In this document: piece by piece, positions 48,372 through 61,155 of the stretch
Numbering within the stretch: the stretch's first letter is position 1
Layout: each line of letters starts with the position of its first letter
DNA from: Acanthacorydalis orientalis
Taxonomy: Eukaryota > Arthropoda > Insecta > Megaloptera > Corydalidae
Assembly (NCBI GenBank): GCA_034766995.1
Contig: CM068315.1
Span: forward strand, 37,007,818 to 37,071,817
DNA length: 64,000 nt
Reading direction: 5' to 3'
Position numbers and translations under genes: made by a program
The notes under the pieces: model-generated
The model's input: the letters and a program-made list of their open reading frames with translations, nothing else
Databases searched by the model: none
What the model was told of the DNA's origin: nothing

Positions 48372-48663
48372 TTATATATAAAGACAGATAGAGAGAAAGA
48401 GAAATCAAGCTGTCGCTAGAAGTAGCTTATCTTCTTATAATTCCATAAAACAATCAATCAGTAACTTACCAATAAGATCAAATCCTATTTTTTTCATAGA
48501 AAAATAAATAAAAATTTCGCTAGAACTAATGAGTAAAATCGATAATACACAAATTTTAATAATTTTAAATAACAATTATCAGCACTATCCACAGGAACAT
48601 AAATTTTTAACTAAAATTATTTTACCACTAAAATAATAAAAATATTCATTAAAAAATAATAAA

Positions 48664-48666
<3 letters not shown>

Positions 48667-48727
<61 letters not shown>
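48667..48727. repeat. (TA)n microsatellite
   Basis: TA tract of about 61 bp. Confidence 0.97.
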
Positions 48728-48732
<5 letters not shown>

Positions 48733-48795
48733 TATAATATAAACTCATAACTAATTATTTTAATATTTATTTCTATATATTTTAAATTCACTAAA

Positions 48796-48833
48796 ATTAT
48801 TTATAATATTTATATATTAATATTATAAATAAT
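48796..48833. repeat. Perfect 15-bp inverted repeat
   Basis: ATTATTTATAATATT (48796-48810) and AATATTATAAATAAT (48819-48833) flank an 8-base loop. A further copy of ATTATTTATAATATT-like sequence follows at about 48838-48853. In DNA this A/T-rich, the pattern may have arisen by chance. Confidence 0.85.
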
Positions 48834-49149
48834 ATTAATTATTTATAATATTAAATAAAAAAAATAAATCTATTAATATTTTTTCTATATCATATAAGTA
48901 TATGTTCATCCAAAACCCAAATAATGTTTGATAACAGTTTTAACACAACCTCCATTGAGTATAATTACTGAAAATATAAACAATTGAAAACAAATATTTT
49001 TTTCAAACCTGTTTATGTATGTTGTATGCCTATTAGAACACTTTAAACTTTAAAGTGGATGTTAATAAAGAATTACAAAAAAGATTCATAAAAAACTGAC
49101 TGAAAGTAAGTTGAAAAAACTTTACATTTTAAAAGCAAAAAAATACCAT

Positions 49150-49520
49150 GATTCAATATTGTTATCTCTTCGCAGTGTTCTAAAAACTTCGAACGGATAG
49201 TTATTTTCACTGTTTTTACTTTTTATTCATGCGAATCATCGCTATTGTAAATATCACGGTGCCAAAGAACAAAGGTCCGTCGAGTAACTCTGTTTCCTTT
49301 CTAAACAAACAAGACGAGTCTACAGAATCTCATTGGCAACGTCTGCAAATCCACCAGAGGCTTGATCAGAGGATAAACTCGGACAGATACCTCAAAAGAA
49401 AACAAACAAAAGAAGGTATATGGCAGGCTTAGCGCACAGGAAATAGTCTTTAGGAAAAAATTATATACAGATACTGTGTGCGTTCTGATCGCAGAAATCG
49501 CGTAGCTCGTTTATCAGTAA
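49150..49520 (+). other. Higher-GC island with a 67-codon open frame
   Basis: About 370 bp of mixed composition. An ATG-initiated plus-strand frame at 49229-49432 encodes 67 residues (start MRIIAIVNITVPKNKG), polar and rich in Gln, Ser and Lys, with no recognised domain. No splice sites or promoter tie it to a transcript. A non-coding island is just as likely. Confidence 0.25.
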
Positions 49521-49576
49521 AACAAACATGAATATAGTATTTACATTATATAAATTGTTCGCGTTTCTCTCTTTCG

Positions 49577-49577
<1 letters not shown>

Positions 49578-49652
<75 letters not shown>

Positions 49653-49711
49653 ATATATATATATATGTATATATATATGTATGTATATATATATATATAT
49701 ATATGTATGTA

Positions 49712-49808
<97 letters not shown>

Positions 49809-49815
49809 GTATGTC
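49578..49815. repeat. Long compound (TA)n/(TGTA)n microsatellite
   Basis: At about 238 bp this is the longest simple repeat in the window. It has uninterrupted TA for the first 60 bp, then TA runs divided by TGTA and TGTATGTA steps, ending in five near-regular ATATATATGTATGT units of 14 bp. All open frames across it are Tyr-Ile or Tyr-Val translation artefacts. Confidence 0.97.
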
Positions 49816-50371
49816 ACTATATCTATGAATGTATACACAAAAAAATTCATATTATAAAATCCTTAAGTTTATATTTATGTAAAGGATTCATTCTCTATTC
49901 AAATATTCTTCTTGAATTATTTAATATATCTACACTCTAGTCCAAATTTTCTACTTTGATATATAATAAGTACTTTCATTTTACTATTATTTATTAATGA
50001 AAATAAAAAATATATTACTGAGAACTTTTATTTACAAACAAAAAAAATGACACATTTTATTACATAAAATATATTAAATAGTAAATACGTCACAATAATA
50101 TGTAGACTTTAAAATAAATACACGAGAATAATATTTCCTAACAAACCTTACATAAACCAACAGTTCATTTCTACAAATATTCAGCGATACTATAAAAACT
50201 GAGTGAACGTTAATATAGAATCAACAACATATATAGCTCACATAAATGCACTCCACATTAATTTTTCAGTTGATTTCATATAACTGACCCATCTTTCAAT
50301 AGATTTGCTTCATGACTGAAACTGTATTAACAGCATCACCTATATGTAAAATAACAAATAACAGATATTCT

Positions 50372-50430
<59 letters not shown>

Positions 50431-50990
50431 AAGATAATTGTTTTCAAGTCGATTTTTAACCAAGAACGCTAATGAGGCTTACATGCAAATTTATGTAGCA
50501 TGATTTTATCTTTACTACACATATGTATATGAATGTGCACATGAAAATGCTGATAAAAAAAACTTTTTCATTACTCTATTATTCTATGCATGTATGTGTG
50601 TGTATATATATATATATATTGCAAAAAATCATAAAAAAATAGACGATAGACATTCACGTTACTTTTGATGACTGTAGATACAATACCCACCCCTAGGTTT
50701 ATTAATAATACAAACCCCAAATATCAAAACTATGTTCACTTGAAATTCATTCGTCTAAACTTTTTCACCCTAAATGCGTCTATGTATATCCCTTGGGAAC
50801 TAAGGGTGGTGAAAATTTATTTTTACTGTAAAAAAGTCATCCTTGGTCAATGAATAGTAAAATAGCTGGCGTCTTAATATACAACAGTCGAAATTATTTT
50901 CATATTGCTCCGTGTTTTTTATATGCTTGTTGCTTTTATATATGAATTTTAAAATATTTCGTACTTACTTATGTTTCACATACAAACACA

Positions 50991-51021
<31 letters not shown>

Positions 51022-51927
51022 GACTAAGATAAAAATTTATTATTTTTTTGTAAAGAAATTATAATATCTCCCACCATTTGGTACACCAAATATATCATGT
51101 TTATTTAAAACCACATTTAAAAGTTTCATGTTATGAATTATTAATTTTTTTAAAAAGGCAATTAAATATTTTAAAAAGTTAATACATTTCCTTAAAAGAA
51201 GTCCATTTCTAACAGTAAATAATTTTTAATTTCTTCAAATACAAAATTATAGCTAATGAATTAGGATGTTAAAGATCTATTCATTAGAGTTAACTCGTAT
51301 TGTTAGAGATAATAAAAAAAATATAATTTAATACTTAAATTTTTCAATATTATTTCAAATATACTAAATGGCATACGAGTAAACATTATTAAAATAATAA
51401 AATCCAGTACATAACACACAAATTATACATAAATCAAATAATTCTATTAGACTAAAAGCATGGTAATATATTTACTGAAGTTAGGTTGCCAAAATGTACA
51501 TAAATTTGTAAGAGCTTTTTATGAGTATAAGTTATATTTTATAATTATTTCTCAAGGGTAAAAATATGAACTGTTTTCTAATGCTTTAAGCCAGTCACTT
51601 ATAATTCCTTCATAAATTAATGAAAAACCGTTGTTTTAATTTTTTTCATTTATAGACAGATCTCGGTTTTACATTTTTATTTTCTTGCAATTATAAATTA
51701 TATCATTATTTTCACCAGATCTATAATTACTTTTAATATAACATAAATTTAATTGACATGATGAGCTTTTTTAAAGGTCCAATCGTACTCAACACAAATT
51801 ATACAATCTTGAAAGTTATTAATTGATAAATATTGGATTATATAAATTGTTAATGTTTTCACTACTAATCACTTTTTGTATATGATTTTAATGGCTGGAT
51901 ATAAACGTGAAAAAATTCAATTATCAT

Positions 51928-51962
<35 letters not shown>

Positions 51963-52020
51963 CGTATATAGAAAAAACGAAAATGTGTTAATAAAAAAAT
52001 AAACTAAAGAGTGAAACGAC
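49816..52020. other. AT-rich gene-free stretch
   Basis: TA tracts lie at 50374-50425, 50601-50620, 50994-51021 and 51931-51959. A 62-codon frame at 50665-50853 lies in slightly mixed sequence and has no recognised motif. No gene is supported. Confidence 0.58.
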
Positions 52021-52620
52021 CAACGTAAATAACACCTGTGACAACAATATCTTGGAAAAACAACTAATCGTATTTCTATTCTTCATAAAACTAGACATTG
52101 TACAACTATTCCACATACAGAGAGTACTATACTAATATGCTACGTCAGCTCGGACAATAAACCTGATTGAATACATAGTATATTCGAACACATTACAAAC
52201 GTGTTATCACAGTTTCCAATACGAGGTCAGACAAAATTGAGAACTATACATAACTATTAGAGTCAAAGCGGTTGTATATCAGTGTGAGCTTTTATCGAAT
52301 AAAAACCTTTCCTTGCGCATTTTTCTCACAAATATCGATAACTGGCGTAATAAAGAGGAAAAACGTCGCGGTTAGTGCAGTTAAGTGAGACACGAAGTTG
52401 ATTCAGTAGAAAATCAGATCGTTTATCAGTAAATGCGCTACATTTACACAAATGGGTTGGCAGTGAAATCGACTGTACATGACAAATGAACTTACATTTA
52501 CCAGTAGGACCTAGGAAATACACGAGCCAAATGTGTTGTTGCTGATTTTCATACAGTACACTTTTTGTTGTATAAAAACATTTAATTGTTTTAATCACTT
52601 CGTACTATGCGGCTTTGTAT
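52021..52620 (-). other. Higher-GC island with a 90-codon open frame
   Basis: About 600 bp of mixed composition. The minus-strand frame 52326-52598 is among the longer non-microsatellite frames in the window (start MIKTIKCFYTTKSVLYENQQ). Its translation has six cysteines but no domain I recognise. It might be an exon, a decayed transposon or chance. Confidence 0.28.
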
Positions 52621-53021
52621 AGTTTTAAATTGTAATACATGCTATTAAATAAAAAGTAATATTATATTACTGATATGTTTTTTTAAAAATAAGTAAAGTC
52701 ATATATATTCATTATTATTTCATTTAAAAACAACAATTATGAATAGTTTTAACTAACTAACTACGCTTCATTTTAATAAATAATAACTATACAAAGTATT
52801 TGACAATAAATATTTTTTTGTAACTGCAATACAATAAGAACAATAATTACATATGAGTATAATATTTTATATCTCAAACCAATAAAATTATACAAATTTT
52901 GTGTTTTTTATTTATTTACTTTGTAATCTTACTAAGCCTATACTTCATTATATGATTTCAACAAAAAGACAGACTAAATTAAAATTTAATTTATTAAAAA
53001 CTGTTATTTATAATCAACGTC

Positions 53022-53022
53022 A

Positions 53023-53085
<63 letters not shown>
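53022..53085. repeat. Compound (CA)n(TA)n microsatellite
   Basis: CA run of about 18 bp passing into a TA run of about 46 bp. Confidence 0.97.
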
Positions 53086-53086
<1 letters not shown>

Positions 53087-53819
53087 CAGATTATCGATTG
53101 ATTACGTTGCACACCATATTTAGAATATATTAACGAACCTTTATTCTAAAACCTCAGATAATCAATCAATTAATTTCGAAAATGTATCAAAGCCTTTAAT
53201 TACATTATTTTCGCTTATTAAATCCCATCAAAGTTTATTTATCAGCGAATTAATCTCAATTTTAATGAAAAGTACGACAGAAGCGTTAATACATCCAACA
53301 AAAACATTACAAAAGTGTTAAAAAGTAATTTTGTTTAATCGATTATTTAACATAAATAATGAGAGAGAAACATAAGATGCTAAATAACGTACCTTTAATA
53401 TAAACGAAAACAAAATACTACCTCTTATGCCGTAATAGAACAGAATTTACGGCTTAATGGTTCTCTACGGGCGAGCGTTTTGTATCTTAAATCAAGGAAA
53501 AAAGTAAATGGGGTTAATGTAAAACTAAGAGATAAAATAATTGTCTAGTTAATTTAGTTAGAAAAGCATAATGAATGTTTGTTTGTCCACATTTAGTTTG
53601 AGAATAGTAACAAATAACAATTTATATAATACGTTTAATGAGTGCTTTGAATACAAAACTCTACTATTACTGTTTTCTCAGAAAATAGTTTTTATATGAA
53701 AATAATATAATTAGAATTGTGAAGATTATTTAATAAAAATGTAAAGTCTATTTAAGTTAATGATAATTACTTTTCAAAGAGTGCTCTTATTTAACATCTG
53801 ATATTTAATTAGACTGTCG

Positions 53820-53872
<53 letters not shown>
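53820..53872. repeat. Palindromic (CA)n(TA)n(TG)n microsatellite
   Basis: About 18 bp of CA, about 18 bp of TA and about 17 bp of TG follow directly, so the whole tract is self-complementary and could extrude as a cruciform or fold as a hairpin. Confidence 0.97.
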
Positions 53873-54572
53873 ACATCTATAGAGAGATGGATAGATATTT
53901 GTGTGTATGTACGTACATGTGTCTTTCTGACATAAAAAAAATCATTTAAGTAAATGAGTATTAACAATATAAGTACTAAGTTAAACATTTTACATTCTTA
54001 CACATGATTTTAAAATGTTGTTAATTATTTTAGTATAATTTATTAATATACTTTTTATTCCAACTTACATTCTAATTTACTATGAATATTATAGTAATTT
54101 TAGCATTAATGTGCATACAAATTCCGACAATATTGCATTTATTTTATTATACAATATCTTCAAATACTCAACGATACGAAATTCTGAATATACCTAAAAA
54201 TAACTTAAAGTGAAAAATATACAAAGTGTTAGAGATATTTTTCTCCAATAATGTACTTGAAAATACTCTCCAGTATTGACAGTTTTTATACAAACGAATA
54301 GATTTTCAAAAATATATAAAAGGAATTAAAACTGAAAATAATACATTTTTATATTAAAATGTTCAAAAAATATGAAAAAAATATTTTTAGATATTATACA
54401 ATTTGAATTGTTATTGAATATCATTCAAGTAATGCTAAATATTCTATTTTTTTACTTTATAGCCAATTTCTTTACATAAATACTCATTTAATAATAATAT
54501 TTCTGTACTTGACATTGATTCAAAATACTAGTGAACTTAAATTATTTTTTTTTAGATTATTTCTTATATATT

Positions 54573-54573
<1 letters not shown>

Positions 54574-54637
<64 letters not shown>

Positions 54638-54650
54638 TATATATATATAC
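54574..54650. repeat. (TA)n microsatellite
   Basis: TA tract of about 77 bp with one TGTACATA step. Confidence 0.97.
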
Positions 54651-55205
54651 AAATAATTTTCTTTATATTTATAAGTCTGAATTTGAATTCAAATTTCAAA
54701 TATCTGCTTCTTTTCCTTAAGAAAAACATTATCTCAACATATATACGTACTGATATTTTATCTGTCCATTATTCTATTATGATGAGAATATTATTAATAT
54801 TTATTTTAACGGATAGAAGAAAAATTTCACTAACTGAAAAAACGTTATTCAATAAAAATATCTGTGAACTATCAAAAGCAACGTATCAATTCTGAAAATG
54901 TTTAGAAGCAATTTAAATCAAATATATAACTTTCGTCCATTTTCGTTTACTTTATTGAATAAATAAAATAAATTAAATAGAATTAAACTGTAAGTAATTT
55001 TCTAAAGAATTATATTTATGAATAAAATGAATCTCTTTTGTACTATGTCTGTTATATATTCTCTCATAATTTTTTTTAAAAAAATTTATCTGTATTAAAA
55101 TTTGTTTGTATACACAGTTTAAAATTTATTAAAAAATTTATGCTAATCTTCCTTATGATTTATTTTTTATCGCATTTTACACAAAAATAATACACACATC
55201 CATGA

Positions 55206-55206
<1 letters not shown>

Positions 55207-55250
<44 letters not shown>
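55207..55250. repeat. (TA)n microsatellite
   Basis: TA tract of about 44 bp. Confidence 0.96.
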
Positions 55251-55254
<4 letters not shown>

Positions 55255-55534
55255 CATATTCCATAAATTTCACGTAGTACTACACCTCCAGTAACCATAG
55301 CTATTTTCACGTGCTCGATGGTGTGAAAGTAATGAATGGTCCGTGTTGTGTCACACGCAGATGTGGCTAGCATTGTTTTAGAGTTTGATTAAAAAGTTTT
55401 CTAACATATATCGGAGGCTGTTGTATTCTCTCGCGGATTTCCAACAATTCCATTCTCGTATTTTAAGTTTGCACCGGGGGAATTACATACAACACTCAAC
55501 TGAATATATGCTCTGTATATACGTGTGTGTGTAT

Positions 55535-55538
<4 letters not shown>

Positions 55539-55592
<54 letters not shown>
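55539..55592. repeat. (TA)n microsatellite
   Basis: TA tract of about 54 bp. Confidence 0.97.
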
Positions 55593-55595
<3 letters not shown>

Positions 55596-55705
55596 ATGAT
55601 GTGATGAAAAATATTATACGGATTAAACTCATCGGAAAATGCTGGTACAAGTGCGTTCTCGTTACAGATGATATAATTTGCATATAAATACGCCGAGATG
55701 TTATA

Positions 55706-55707
<2 letters not shown>

Positions 55708-55765
<58 letters not shown>
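55708..55765. repeat. (TA)n microsatellite
   Basis: TA tract of about 58 bp. Confidence 0.97.
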
Positions 55766-55767
<2 letters not shown>

Positions 55768-56015
55768 ATTAGACTACTTCTAAAATCAGAAAGTAACTTT
55801 AAATTTATATATATATATATATATACATCTGCATCTATGTATGTAGAAGTGTATGTATGAGTAAAGTTATATATAAAAATATATTTTTTTTTATTTACCA
55901 ATAAAACATTTTTTATTTAAAAGCATTTAAAGTATTCATGAAAAATGCTTTATAAAAATATTTGTTTTGTACGAAACGTTTGCAAATCTGTTTATGATTT
56001 TATAATAAATGTATG

Positions 56016-56086
56016 TTATATATATATATATATATATAATGTGTGTGTGTGTGTGTGTGTAGATTTTTATTTTTTTTTTTTTTTTT
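56016..56086. repeat. Compound (TA)n(GT)n plus poly-T
   Basis: TA run, then a GT run (56041-56060), then AGATTTTTA and a T run of about 16 bases. Confidence 0.93.
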
Positions 56087-56376
56087 AAAAGAAAAGAATA
56101 TGATTCACTTATTAGAAAATGAAAGTATTTTGACAATAATCAATTAACTATATTTATCCACACATAAAATCTATGAATATTCATTTATTTTATTTACAAA
56201 TAATAGTATTTGATTGATTTTTTTTAAATATAGAATTTAAAAATGGTAAATATTTTGTATGACTAATAGATCTTAACAATTTTATATAAAAAGAAGCATT
56301 CTTGTAATTTGTCTTATTTCAGGTAGTTTTACGTTACACATCTTACTTATCTATAATATTAAATATGTAGTACTAA

Positions 56377-56377
<1 letters not shown>

Positions 56378-56421
<44 letters not shown>

Positions 56422-56485
56422 ACATACACATACATATATACATACACACACATACACACATATATATATGTATATACATATACAT

Positions 56486-56548
<63 letters not shown>
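56378..56548. repeat. Complex TA/CA/TACA microsatellite cluster
   Basis: About 170 bp of TA runs with embedded ACATACACATACATA and CACACACATACACACA segments. Confidence 0.95.
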
Positions 56549-57561
56549 GACTAACTCAATTGTTTATATATAATTTAACTAAAAAAGATGGCAATAATCT
56601 AAAAAATCATCAGACAAAATGTTATAGAAAAATGTAATCATAGCTGAATTTTTCGTACGTAATTGTAAACAGATTATGAAATAATTAATTAAAATAAATT
56701 TTATAATAACAAATATACCTAATCTATTTTTTATAGTAATAATAATTTATAATGCACAAAATCAGTTTATATTATTTTTCAATTAGTATTTATCATATTC
56801 ACTATTCAGTATAGTTTTTTTATAAATTATTTCTTTTAATCTGCATCTTTTTATTTCCACTTCAAAAATATTTCCACAAAGTACCTTACACTAAAAATTG
56901 TAAACTATGATTGTAGCTTTGAGAAGATACTGCAGAGCATAAAGTGAAAAATTTAACATGGTTTGATGTTCAAACACACATTTACATACATTACATAAAC
57001 ATACTCACCGCACAACATACATTCATCATACAACTTAGATTTAACAAACATAAATAATAGTACGCTGCACTACCTAAATAATATGCTATCTACAAGACAA
57101 GTATTTTTATATATTATTTTATAAATAAGAGACAAATATTTTATATTATATATATATATATATATTCGTATACAATATATATATATATATATATATTAGT
57201 CTATACTTTTATATAACAAATTTTCCATTTTTTATCATTTCCAAATTTATCATATTTTTTAATTGAAATTCAACGAATATTTTAAATGAATCCGACAAAA
57301 AAGTACATATCGAGTGAACTACTTTAAATTAAATATTTCTTATTTCGTCAACATTAAAACATAAGTATCGTCACAAAGAATTTCAATTTCAAATACAGCA
57401 ATGTCTTATAAGTCTCGTATCAAAAGATGTTTGCTTGGCTCCAATTCCACAATCCAAGTTTATGATAAAGAACATTGCTGTGTACATACTGCGAGAATAT
57501 AATTCAAAGAGCTTTATTAAAAAACATTAGCGCAGATCTAATTCTCTTTGAATAAAACAAT

Positions 57562-57564
<3 letters not shown>

Positions 57565-57629
<65 letters not shown>

Positions 57630-57630
57630 G
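57565..57630. repeat. (TA)n microsatellite
   Basis: TA tract of about 66 bp with one TGTA step. Confidence 0.97.
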
Positions 57631-58412
57631 AAAATTGTTAATAAAAATATCATCCTGCAAAGCGTATCAGTTTCTCTCTGAATAAAATGTTAGCGCAATT
57701 GAAATTATATTTACTTCCATAGCTTGAACTATAAGTTCTCGTAATGTCAATAAAAAAATTAGAAATATAATTATTTTTTTCAATTGAAAATAGTCTTAAA
57801 TATTATATACTCTTGTTTATCTCACTATTGATACGAAAAATAGTAATATTAATACAAAACTTAATTGATAATTTAATAATGGCCCACTAAACCAAACAGC
57901 AATAACTCATTACTAAAATATAGTTATTAATTATTATTTATTTATTTTATCTTCCTTTTTACTTATTTATTACCTTATTTCACTTCTTTAATAACGATCA
58001 AGTATTAAATTTACAAAACATAGAAATTTGCGCAGAGACAAAACAATATATAATACTTACTATCAAACTCAACAATTTTTTTTTATTTTTCATTAGCGAG
58101 TATAAATAATTTGTTCTACTTTATTATATAATTTTTAATATTTACGGAAATGTACAGTTAATAATGTCAATTAATAATATAATTTATAATTCGGAATCTG
58201 TCACATTATTTTGCTTTTAACTTAATAATAATTAATATTTTAAAATTTAATATTAAATTAATATTAAAAATTATTTATAATATATATCATCAATAAATAT
58301 ATATATATATATATATAAATAAACACATTTCTAAATTATTTTAATTTAAATATTTTTTCTTCGTGTTAAATGTACAATTTCATACAATACTGACTATATA
58401 ATTAAAAACGTG

Positions 58413-58423
58413 GATATATATAT

Positions 58424-58475
<52 letters not shown>

Positions 58476-58477
58476 AT
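58413..58477. repeat. Compound TA/CA/TA/GT microsatellite
   Basis: TATACACACATATA leads to a TA run and then a GT run of about 20 bp. The CACACA and GTGTGT parts are partly self-complementary. Confidence 0.95.
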
Positions 58478-59162
58478 GTTTATAAGTATGTTTCGTATGT
58501 TGATATGTGCGTATATGGATCTTTTTATGTATTTGTGCACAAGGAAATCGAACAGTATATACGAATGAATCACGACATCTGTAATTTGTGTTCCAATCGC
58601 AACGGATAGAGCAATACATATGTATATAAAGACTGTAAATGAAAAGTAATTCTATGCTTTTAGAAATATTATCGTCCATAAAGTATTAAATTTTATACTA
58701 AAATATTATATATATTCTTCCGCGTCCAAATATATAAGATTTAAAAAAGGGTCGAGTGCTTTCCGTTTTCAATTTGCATAAGAAAATTGAAATATGTATG
58801 GACACGCCAATATCAAATACCATAAAACATTTCACAGCAGGTTCGCTAGATATAAAACTGCGTTTATTTTATTTATATGTAGGCCGGAATAACCTCACTC
58901 TATTGTAAATCGATTGACTCGTGTCGCGTTTATATATGGAGTCACGTATATTGAATATACACTCGGATTCATGTAAGTGACATTTCTTAGAAACATTTTA
59001 TGTTTAAAAATGAGCGATATGCAGAGGAATAAATAATTGTCTGTTTTTATGAAACAAACTGTCTTATAAATTTCATTTTCGTGTGGTATTGTATCCATAT
59101 ATTATATTTCCACATATCAACTGGTTTCTTATTTCTATTATATATTTAATACTTTTCTTTTA

Positions 59163-60339
59163 TTCGGTCGGTGCAAAAATAACGGCAGGTTTTATCATTT
59201 TAAGTTTTGTGCCGATTTTTCTAGTTACCACTATCTTTTGTTATAATCATGTGATACATAATTGTAAACAATTAAATCAGCACTACTGATTTCAACTTTT
59301 GTCTATTGTTTTCATTCTTTAGTATTGTTGGATATAACCTCTTAAATTAGTCACGGAAAGAAGAAAATTTGCACGATTTTGTTGTATGAATTTAAAATGG
59401 AATGTAAAATACCAGAAACTGTTCGAAATATCAGATTTATTTTTAGCGAAAAGTCAATCAGTGAACGTATAGCTCAACGCTGGTTCCTAAAATTTCAAAA
59501 TGGAAATGGAATCCTTGATGATAAGGAGGATTGTAGACGTCCTTCAGCTATAGATAATAATGATTTAAAAACCATTATTGAAGCGGACCCAATAAAACAA
59601 CTAGAGAAATGGCAGAAGTCAATATTGATCATTCAACAGTTGTTCAACATTTAAGCCTAATTGGAAAAACAACAAAGCTGGATAAATGGGTTCCATATGA
59701 ACCAAACGAACATCAATCAATTCAGCGATTCGAAGTCTACTCTGCGTTTCTTTTGCTTAATAAAAATGATCCTTTCTTGATCGCATGGTCACATGTGATG
59801 AAAAGTGAAATAGTATGGTCACTATTTGATGATCAACAAGTTACATCATTCACTATAACTTCTTAGATCCTGGTGAAACAATAACAGCAGAAAAATATTG
59901 CCAAGAAATTGAAAAAATGCATGAGAAGTTGTGTCGCTTACGTCCAGCATTAGTCAATCGAAGAGGACCAATTCTTCTTCATGACAACATATCTCACAAA
60001 TGACTTTAAAAAAATTAAATGAACTGGGTTATGAAACTTTACCTCACCCCACCTTATTTTACAGATATCATAGAACAAATTATCATTTTTTCCAACATTT
60101 GTGTACATTTCCTACGAGAGAAGGTTTTCAAAGATCAAGCATCAGCTCAAAGCGCTTTCGATGAATTCGTTAATTCCAGGACTCTAAAATTCTCCAGAAA
60201 TAAAGAAACTTGTTTCCCGTTGAGAGAAATGTGTGCATGCCAGTGGTCTTTATTTTGATTAATAAATACAAATTTTAACTGATATATGCGTCGTTATACT
60301 CGATACGTAAAAACACCAATTATTTTTACACCAACCTAA
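59163..60339 (+). mobile_element. mariner family B, copy with most complete N-terminal region
   Basis: The element lies between TA dinucleotides (59161-59162 and 60340-60341). Its ends are TTCGGTCGGTGCAAAAATAACGG on the left and, inward from the right, TTAGGTTGGTGTAAAAATAATTG. At 1,177 bp it is close to but shorter than a full mariner of about 1.3 kb. It keeps the N-terminal DNA-binding region lost from the 26.6-kb copy. It lacks about 35 codons between the first catalytic Asp block and the MVTIWW block, and about 10 bases just after HDN. Its deletions are therefore different from those of its relatives. Confidence 0.9.
59379..60258 (+). pseudogene. mariner transposase pseudogene (family B)
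   Basis: The first open piece (59379-59654) begins MLYEFKMECKIPETVRNI (first helix-turn-helix), with SISERIAQRWFLKFQNGNG and RRPSAIDNNDLKTIIEADP following. The second (59609-59866) has NIDHSTVVQHLSLIGKTTKL and DKWVPYEPNEHQ. In the neighbouring frame DRMVTCDEK carries the first catalytic Asp, then come YIIHYNFLDPGETITAEKYC and GPILLHDN with the second Asp. The third-Asp block is degraded to a YFTDIIEQ-like reading, and KVFKDQASAQSAFDEFVNSR ends the protein. The family normally has about 340 residues. Frameshifts, stops and the missing 35 codons abolish function. Confidence 0.88.
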
Positions 60340-61113
60340 TAGTTAATATAAAATAAATATTTTTTAAAGCTAATATAAATGTCAATAATTTAATTAAAAT
60401 AACAATAAAGATATTTAACTGAAACTCAACTCCAAAAACTCTTTTTGAATGGAAATCAAAACGGCAAGTTGTTCACAGAACAACTAAATTCATAAATACT
60501 AAAATTAATATTTTCAGTTATTTAAATCTCAAAAGATATATGAATTCCATAATTAAAAAATATTAATAATATAATTTATATCATTTTAAAAGCAATAAAT
60601 ATTTGTTTACATTTATTAATTTAAAATATAATTTACTATTACACTTATATGTAAAATCAAAGATCCATTAAAATAATTGAATTAAAAGAAAACCTGAAGT
60701 TACAAATTTTCTTTTTTTACTTTTATTTTTATAATGAGCAAAATAATTTGAAATATCTATCTGGATGAAAATATATCAATAAATCAATAACATCTACATG
60801 TGTTTTTAAATGTTAAATTTTCGAATTAATATGAAATAGATAATAATTAATTCATGTCCAATTATACAAGTTAAACTTCAGTAGTATGTTTCTATTCGGT
60901 ATTACAAAGTTTAGAGATTATACAACAGTTTCAAATGTTATTAAGTAATATACATATGCATATATAAACTTATGTAGAAATTATGTATTCTTGCATTTAC
61001 AAATGCACTACATATTAACGAAAATTTAACTGTATGAACATAAAAGTATCATTGAAAACTCTATTCATTTAATCTGCACCTACCTCTTCATCAAAAAATT
61101 ATTATTTATTTTA

Positions 61114-61155
<42 letters not shown>

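Larger units (their letters stand above)
47854..49149. other. AT-rich gene-free stretch with two long TA tracts
   Basis: TA tracts lie at 48295-48365 and 48667-48727, and a perfect inverted repeat at 48796-48833. No gene is seen. Confidence 0.6.
52621..59162. other. AT-rich gene-free stretch, densest in microsatellites
   Basis: Holds simple repeats at 53022-53085, 53820-53872, 54574-54650, 55207-55250, 55539-55592, 55708-55765, 56016-56060, 56378-56548, 57150-57194, 57565-57630, 58297-58316 and 58413-58477. Mixed-composition patches at 53400-53540, 55260-55500 and 58480-58680 show no coding signal. The 128-, 100- and 99-codon frames here are mostly microsatellite translation. No gene is supported. 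Confidence 0.55.

Noticed and set aside
53820..56548. Cluster of repeats considered as a CRISPR array or satellite
   Set aside because: They are simple CA/TA/GT microsatellites with no constant repeat-spacer structure, and the DNA is eukaryotic.
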